DNA from: Microthrixaceae bacterium
Lineage (GTDB): Bacteria > Actinomycetota > Acidimicrobiia > Acidimicrobiales > Acidimicrobilacustridaceae
NCBI GenBank assembly: GCA_947455015.1
Contig: CANGMY010000011.1
Location: 1-17,648 of the forward strand
DNA: 17,648 nt
Direction: 5' to 3'
Shown here: positions 14,707 to 17,648 of the stretch, in pieces
Layout of the letters: each line of letters starts with the position of its first letter
How positions within the stretch are numbered: position 1 is the stretch's first letter
Notes under the pieces: model-generated
What the model was told of the DNA's origin: nothing
The model's database searches: none
The model's input: only the letters and a program-made list of their open reading frames with translations
Position numbers and translations under genes: made by a program

Positions 14707-15603
14707 ATGCCAGTCAAATTCGATTACCTCGTTCGAGAAACGACCTCCAATCTCGGACGAAATGTCACCATCACGCTTGCCTCGATCATGACCGTGGCGG
14801 TGTCACTGGCGTTGGTCGGCGCATCGCTCATGCTCCGTTCTGGTGTCGAGAACGCCACAAAGCGTTGGCAGGGCGGCATCGAGTTCGTGGTTTTCCTGCG
14901 CACCGATGCAACACAGCAGCAAATTGATTCGCTGCAAAATGACCTCGACCAGAGTCCTGAAGTTGCGAAGGCAGTCTTTGTCGACCAGCAGCAGGCCTAC
15001 AGCGAATTCAAGACGTTGTTCGCTGATTCTCCCGAGCTCATTGACAGCGTCACCGCAAAAGATCTTCCGCCGTCGTTCCGAATTGAACCCGAGAACAAAG
15101 ACGTCGATGCGGTGGAGTCTCTCGGCCTCACCTTTGAAGGTCGTTCCGGCGTCGACCAAGTGGTCTTTGCCTCGAAGACGATCCGACTCATTCAGCAGCT
15201 TTCAAGTCGGCTCACGGTGGGCATTTTCGTGATCGCCGCGTTCCTTCTAGGAGCGGCAGGTCTCTTGATTTTGAACACCATTCGAATGGCGATGTTCGCA
15301 CGTCGTCGTGAGATCGAAGTGATGAAACTCGTTGGTGCGACCAACTGGTTTATCCGAGTGCCATTCATGTTGGAAGGTCTCGTTCAGGGCTTGATCGGTG
15401 CGTTCGTTGCGATCGGAGCGCTCGCTGCGTTTAAACCGTTCTTCCAGAAATGGTTGCCGAGCGCGCAAGACATTCCGCTGGTCGGTGGCTTCCAGGTCAG
15501 CGGCAGCGAGATGACAGTCATTTTCATCACGCTCGGCATTGTGGGGATTGCTATCGGCGCAATTGGCGCCGGCATCGCAGTTTCCCGATTCCTCGACGTT
15601 TAA
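14707..15603 (+). CDS. ftsX: Cell division protein FtsX (permease-like)
   Basis: A 298-residue membrane protein, partner of FtsE. Predicted layout: cytoplasmic N-terminus, TM1 at about 20-43, an extracellular domain of roughly 45-165 (WQGGIEFVVFLRTDATQQQI, then PPSFRIEPEN, a pattern common in FtsX), TM2 about 170-193, TM3 about 222-243 and TM4 about 270-293. The cytoplasmic loop REIEVMKLVGATNWFIRVPF is the FtsX/MacB signature that contacts the ATPase. In many actinobacteria a secreted M23 or NlpC/P60 peptidase gene and smpB follow; here the next gene is a convergent carbonic anhydrase, so the hydrolase it controls must be encoded elsewhere. Confidence 0.95.
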   Translation: MPVKFDYLVRETTSNLGRNVTITLASIMTVAVSLALVGASLMLRSGVENATKRWQGGIEFVVFLRTDATQQQIDSLQNDLDQSPEVAKAVFVDQQQAYSEFKTLFADSPELIDSVTAKDLPPSFRIEPENKDVDAVESLGLTFEGRSGVDQVVFASKTIRLIQQLSSRLTVGIFVIAAFLLGAAGLLILNTIRMAMFARRREIEVMKLVGATNWFIRVPFMLEGLVQGLIGAFVAIGALAAFKPFFQKWLPSAQDIPLVGGFQVSGSEMTVIFITLGIVGIAIGAIGAGIAVSRFLDV

Positions 15604-15607
15604 TCGT

Positions 15608-15656
15608 CCAACGTCATTGTTTGGTCAATCGTCGGGCGACTGACCACATTTGTTGG
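15608..15656. terminator. Possible bidirectional terminator between ftsX and the carbonic anhydrase gene
   Basis: Two nested inverted repeats fill the 57-base convergent gap: CCAAC (15608-15612) with GTTGG (15652-15656), and inside them TGGTCA (15622-15627) with TGACCA (15641-15646), extended by TCG/CGA after one mismatch. There is no strong T-run on either strand, so efficiency is uncertain. Confidence 0.4.
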
Positions 15657-15660
15657 TCCG

Positions 15661-16236
15661 TTAGCCGACGAATGTTGAATCGTGCGGCGTCACAACGCCG
15701 GTGGTGACGTCATAGATGAAGCCAGCAACTGCTGTGCCCACTGGAAGGTAGGGGCAGGTACGTACGGCTTCGATGTCGGCATCGAGCGCTGCGGCGTGAT
15801 CGCCGATGAGGTGGAATTCAACATCGGCGGGATCGGAGCCAGTCGCAGCGAGCACCTTTGCTCGCAGGCCCGGAAGATCAACCTTGGCTGCCCCGCAGTC
15901 GGTGTGATGCAGAATCGCAATGCGATCTACCTCAAGTTGGTTCACCGACTTGATAAGGGAGCGCAGCATGTCGGGTGTGATTCGAGCTCCGGCATTGCGC
16001 ATGACGTGAATATCGCCCACCTGAAGTCCGAAGATGGCAAGGGGGTCGATGCGGCAATCCATGCAGGTGACGACAGCGAGATGTTGTCGGGGAATGGCCG
16101 AGAGAGAAGCATTGGGGAAATTCGCGACATAGGCGCTGTTTCCATCGGCAAGGTCCCTGAAAGAATCCACGGCGGCGATGGTAGGCGGGGAATTCACTGG
16201 CACCGACCGCTTGAGCGGGAATCTTTTCGGATTCAC
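15661..16236 (-). CDS. Beta-class carbonic anhydrase
   Basis: A 191-residue zinc enzyme interconverting CO2 and bicarbonate. The beta-class motifs are complete: Cys58-x-Asp60-x-Arg62 in TCMDCRIDP, and His111-x-x-Cys114 in HHTDCG; Cys58, His111 and Cys114 bind zinc and Asp60-Arg62 form the gating dyad. GDIHVMRNAGARIT is also typical. It resembles the small actinobacterial type (such as Rv1284 of M. tuberculosis). The start is uncertain. GTG 16236 leaves only 20 bases to the start of the divergent Rieske gene; GTG at 16197 gives 178 residues, starting MNSPPTIAA, and leaves room for two promoters. Neither has a clear Shine-Dalgarno. Confidence 0.93.
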   Translation of the reverse strand: MNPKRFPLKRSVPVNSPPTIAAVDSFRDLADGNSAYVANFPNASLSAIPRQHLAVVTCMDCRIDPLAIFGLQVGDIHVMRNAGARITPDMLRSLIKSVNQLEVDRIAILHHTDCGAAKVDLPGLRAKVLAATGSDPADVEFHLIGDHAAALDADIEAVRTCPYLPVGTAVAGFIYDVTTGVVTPHDSTFVG

Positions 16237-16244
16237 TTCAGCGG

Positions 16245-16250
16245 TACCCT
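16245..16250 (+). promoter_or_regulatory. Putative -10 (TACCCT) of the Rieske gene, leaderless geometry
   Basis: TACCCT fits TANNNT and ends exactly six bases before the ATG at 16257. No Shine-Dalgarno is visible. It lies in the 20-base gap between two divergent start codons. Confidence 0.4.
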
Positions 16251-16256
16251 GACGAC

Positions 16257-16589
16257 ATGCGTTGGTTGGATGTCATTGCCTCTGAGGAACTCCAATCAGG
16301 TCAGATCCTGACAGTGGAACGTGAGGTTGGCGATGTCGTGGTGTGGCGAACCGAATCGGGTCGGGCTGTGGCCTGTGACGCACGTTGTCCCCATCAGTGG
16401 GCCCATCTCGGGACAGCGGGCGCAATTGACGGCGATGAGATCGTCTGTCTGAGCCACTTCTGGCGCTTTGATCAAGAAGGCACTGGCTCAAAATTGTCGG
16501 CGAACGGTCGCCGCGACGAAAAGAGCCCCGTCGACACCTTTGAGATTCGTGAGCGAGACGGCCGACTCGAAATCGCTGTGCCTGACTGA
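16257..16589 (+). CDS. Rieske [2Fe-2S] domain protein (ferredoxin-like)
   Basis: A 110-residue single-domain Rieske protein. The cluster ligands are complete: Cys44-x-His46 in CPHQWAHLG and Cys64-x-x-His67 in CLSHFWRF, with 17 residues between the two pairs. It has no transmembrane helix and no oxygenase domain, so it is a soluble electron carrier, like a Rieske ferredoxin of a dioxygenase or the small subunit NirD-type proteins. No oxygenase or reductase partner lies in this window, and the partner is unknown. The short 20-base gap from the divergent carbonic anhydrase gene implies overlapping control regions. The ATG is supported by TACCCT six bases upstream. Confidence 0.93.
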   Translation: MRWLDVIASEELQSGQILTVEREVGDVVVWRTESGRAVACDARCPHQWAHLGTAGAIDGDEIVCLSHFWRFDQEGTGSKLSANGRRDEKSPVDTFEIRERDGRLEIAVPD

Positions 16590-16623
16590 GTCCGGGGTGC
16601 CCACTCTCTGGAACCATCGCTTC

Positions 16624-16630
16624 CTAGACT
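16624..16630 (+). promoter_or_regulatory. Putative -10 (CTAGACT) of the Bax inhibitor-1 family gene
   Basis: CTAGACT is the fourth instance of CTAGNCT in gene leaders in this window. It lies 30 bases before the ATG at 16661, leaving room for a transcription start near 16637 and an AAAGGA Shine-Dalgarno at 16650-16655. No clear -35 is seen. Confidence 0.4.
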
Positions 16631-16660
16631 GCTGACGATCAAGTTCTCGAAAGGACAGCA

Positions 16661-17455
16661 ATGCCTGCGAATCCAGTACTGAACGACAAGCGCTTCGAAC
16701 AGGTCATCGCCGAGGGCTATGGCACCGCGCCAGTCACCCGCACGATGACCTTCGGCGGCACGTTGTCTGCACTCGGCGTGTTGTTCGCAATCATCTGCGT
16801 CTCTGGCTGGTTCGGCTGGACACAGGTGCATCAAACCACCGGAACGGCGATCGACAAGGCCACGGGACAACTCGTCACCGTCAGCACGACTTCGTTCCCA
16901 GGTTGGACCATCATCGCTGCACTTCTCGCCATGGGATTCGCGTTCGCCACGATCTTCAAGCCGAAGTGGGGCCCCGCTACTGCACCGCTCTACGCACTCT
17001 GCGAAGGCGCATTCCTCGGGGCGATTTCGGCGTTCTATAACCAGATGTACAGCGGCATCGTGGTTCAGGCTGTGCTTGCCACGCTGAGCGTTGTTCTTGT
17101 GATGTTCGTGCTGTACGTGACACGAATCGTCAAGGTCACCCCAAAGTTTGTTCTCATCACCATCGCCGCAACCGGCGGCATCATGGTGATGTACCTCGCT
17201 TCATGGATTTTTTCGATCTTCGGGGCAGACATCACTTTCTGGAATAGCCCGACACCGTTGGGCATCGGCATCAGCGTGGTGATCTGCATCGTTGCTGCCA
17301 TGAATCTTGCGATCGATTTCGCATTCATTGAGCAGTCAGTGAAGGCCGGAAACACACCGCGCCGAATGGAATGGCTTGCTGCTCTCGGAGTCACCGTCAC
17401 GATCGTGTGGCTCTACCTCGAGATTCTTCGACTGCTTTCGCTACTGCGTCGCTGA
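16661..17455 (+). CDS. Bax inhibitor-1 / YccA family membrane protein
   Basis: A 264-residue integral membrane protein with about seven predicted helices: 33-52, 81-99, 107-123, 130-155, 161-188, 199-222 and 237-261. The family is recognised by the N-terminus NPVLNDKRFE, YALCEGAFLGAIS (111-123), NLAIDFAFIEQ (215-225) and the C-terminal RMEWLAALGVTVTIVWLYLE. Members of the YccA/BI-1 superfamily include pH-sensitive calcium-leak channels, but the physiological role of the actinobacterial subgroup is not established. The start has AAAGGA (16650-16655) and a putative -10 at 16624. It appears to be transcribed alone and converges with the gene at 17462. Confidence 0.92.
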   Translation: MPANPVLNDKRFEQVIAEGYGTAPVTRTMTFGGTLSALGVLFAIICVSGWFGWTQVHQTTGTAIDKATGQLVTVSTTSFPGWTIIAALLAMGFAFATIFKPKWGPATAPLYALCEGAFLGAISAFYNQMYSGIVVQAVLATLSVVLVMFVLYVTRIVKVTPKFVLITIAATGGIMVMYLASWIFSIFGADITFWNSPTPLGIGISVVICIVAAMNLAIDFAFIEQSVKAGNTPRRMEWLAALGVTVTIVWLYLEILRLLSLLRR

Positions 17456-17467
17456 GGCGGCTCAGTG
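17450..17467. repeat. Inverted repeat holding both stop codons of converging genes
   Basis: CTGAG (17452-17456), GCGG loop, CTCAG (17461-17465), extended by a G-T and a C-G pair. The TGA stop of the plus-strand gene (17453-17455) and the stop of the minus-strand gene (17462-17464) sit in the two arms. It is short and has no T-run, so a terminator role is doubtful. Confidence 0.4.
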
Positions 17468-17648
17468 CTGCGGGGTCTGACGCTGCTTGCGGCGCCAGGC
17501 TCGCAAGAAGACCGTTGTGAAGACCACAAGCAGGACGACGCCAGCGAAGAGCAATGGCAATCCTGCAGCGCGTTCGTTGCTTGAGTCGTTCAGCGGTTTG
17601 GATTGTTGCTCGATGAAGTTGAGGCCGGGTGCTGTGCCATTGGGCCCG
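17462..17648 (-). CDS. C-terminal end of a membrane-anchored protein, partial
   Basis: Read on the minus strand the frame is open from the window edge to TGA at 17464-17462, giving 61 residues. It comprises a polar segment (GPNGTAPGLNFIEQQSKPLN), a single hydrophobic helix (AAGLPLLFAGVVLLVVFTTVF) and a basic tail (LRAWRRKQRQTPQH). A positive-inside tail after one helix suggests a C-terminal membrane anchor with the main part of the protein outside. The protein family cannot be told from this fragment. It is too short to appear as an obvious long open frame but is convincing because the stop lies six bases from the converging gene and the TM-plus-basic-tail pattern is coherent. Confidence 0.7.
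   Translation of the reverse strand, partial: GPNGTAPGLNFIEQQSKPLNDSSNERAAGLPLLFAGVVLLVVFTTVFLRAWRRKQRQTPQH

Overview
The window is chromosomal DNA from a high-GC Gram-positive bacterium (Actinomycetota), most plausibly class Acidimicrobiia. The evidence is gene order plus protein type: a run HAD phosphatase - tlyA - NAD kinase - recN - pyrG - Nudix ADP-ribose pyrophosphatase - xerD matches the order known from actinobacteria (Mycobacterium tuberculosis Rv1692-Rv1701), but the two or so genes that lie between recN and pyrG in mycobacteria are absent. The class-level placement is inference; the sequence was read by eye with no database search.

Layout. (1) Positions 1-695: the 3' end of a 23S rRNA gene, a short spacer, a complete 5S rRNA gene and a strong intrinsic terminator, i.e. 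the end of an rRNA operon. (2) 803-2812: an unusual protein with a Ser/Arg/Gly-rich low-complexity N-terminal half and a TPR-like C-terminal half, then a short SSB-like OB-fold protein. (3) 2863-4070: a class I (FbaB/DhnA-type) fructose-bisphosphate aldolase with its own putative promoter and a UUCG-loop terminator. (4) 4125-5309, minus strand: a DUF1015 protein. (5) 5401-9508: a tight operon of HAD-IIA phosphatase, TlyA rRNA methyltransferase, NAD kinase and RecN. (6) 9618-12746: pyrG, Nudix hydrolase and a XerD-type recombinase, all overlapping by a few bases. (7) 12756-13863: a very acidic protein made of 15-residue repeats with a DksA/TraR-type zinc finger, followed by a small HD-domain protein. 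(8) 14020-15603: ftsE-ftsX. (9) 15661-17455: a beta-carbonic anhydrase (minus strand), a divergent Rieske ferredoxin-like protein, and a Bax inhibitor-1/YccA family membrane protein. (10) 17462 to the window end, minus strand: the C-terminal end of a membrane-anchored protein.

Most of the window is conserved housekeeping: ribosome (rRNA, TlyA), nucleotide and cofactor metabolism (PyrG, NAD kinase, Nudix), DNA repair and chromosome dimer resolution (RecN, XerD, SSB-like) and cell division (FtsEX). The parts most worth a second look are the acidic-repeat zinc-finger protein at 12756-13319 and its HD-domain neighbour, the SR-rich TPR protein at 815-2284, and a recurring CTAGNCT / TANNNT element in gene leaders. 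In three genes this element sits exactly six bases before the start codon, which is the geometry expected of leaderless transcripts.
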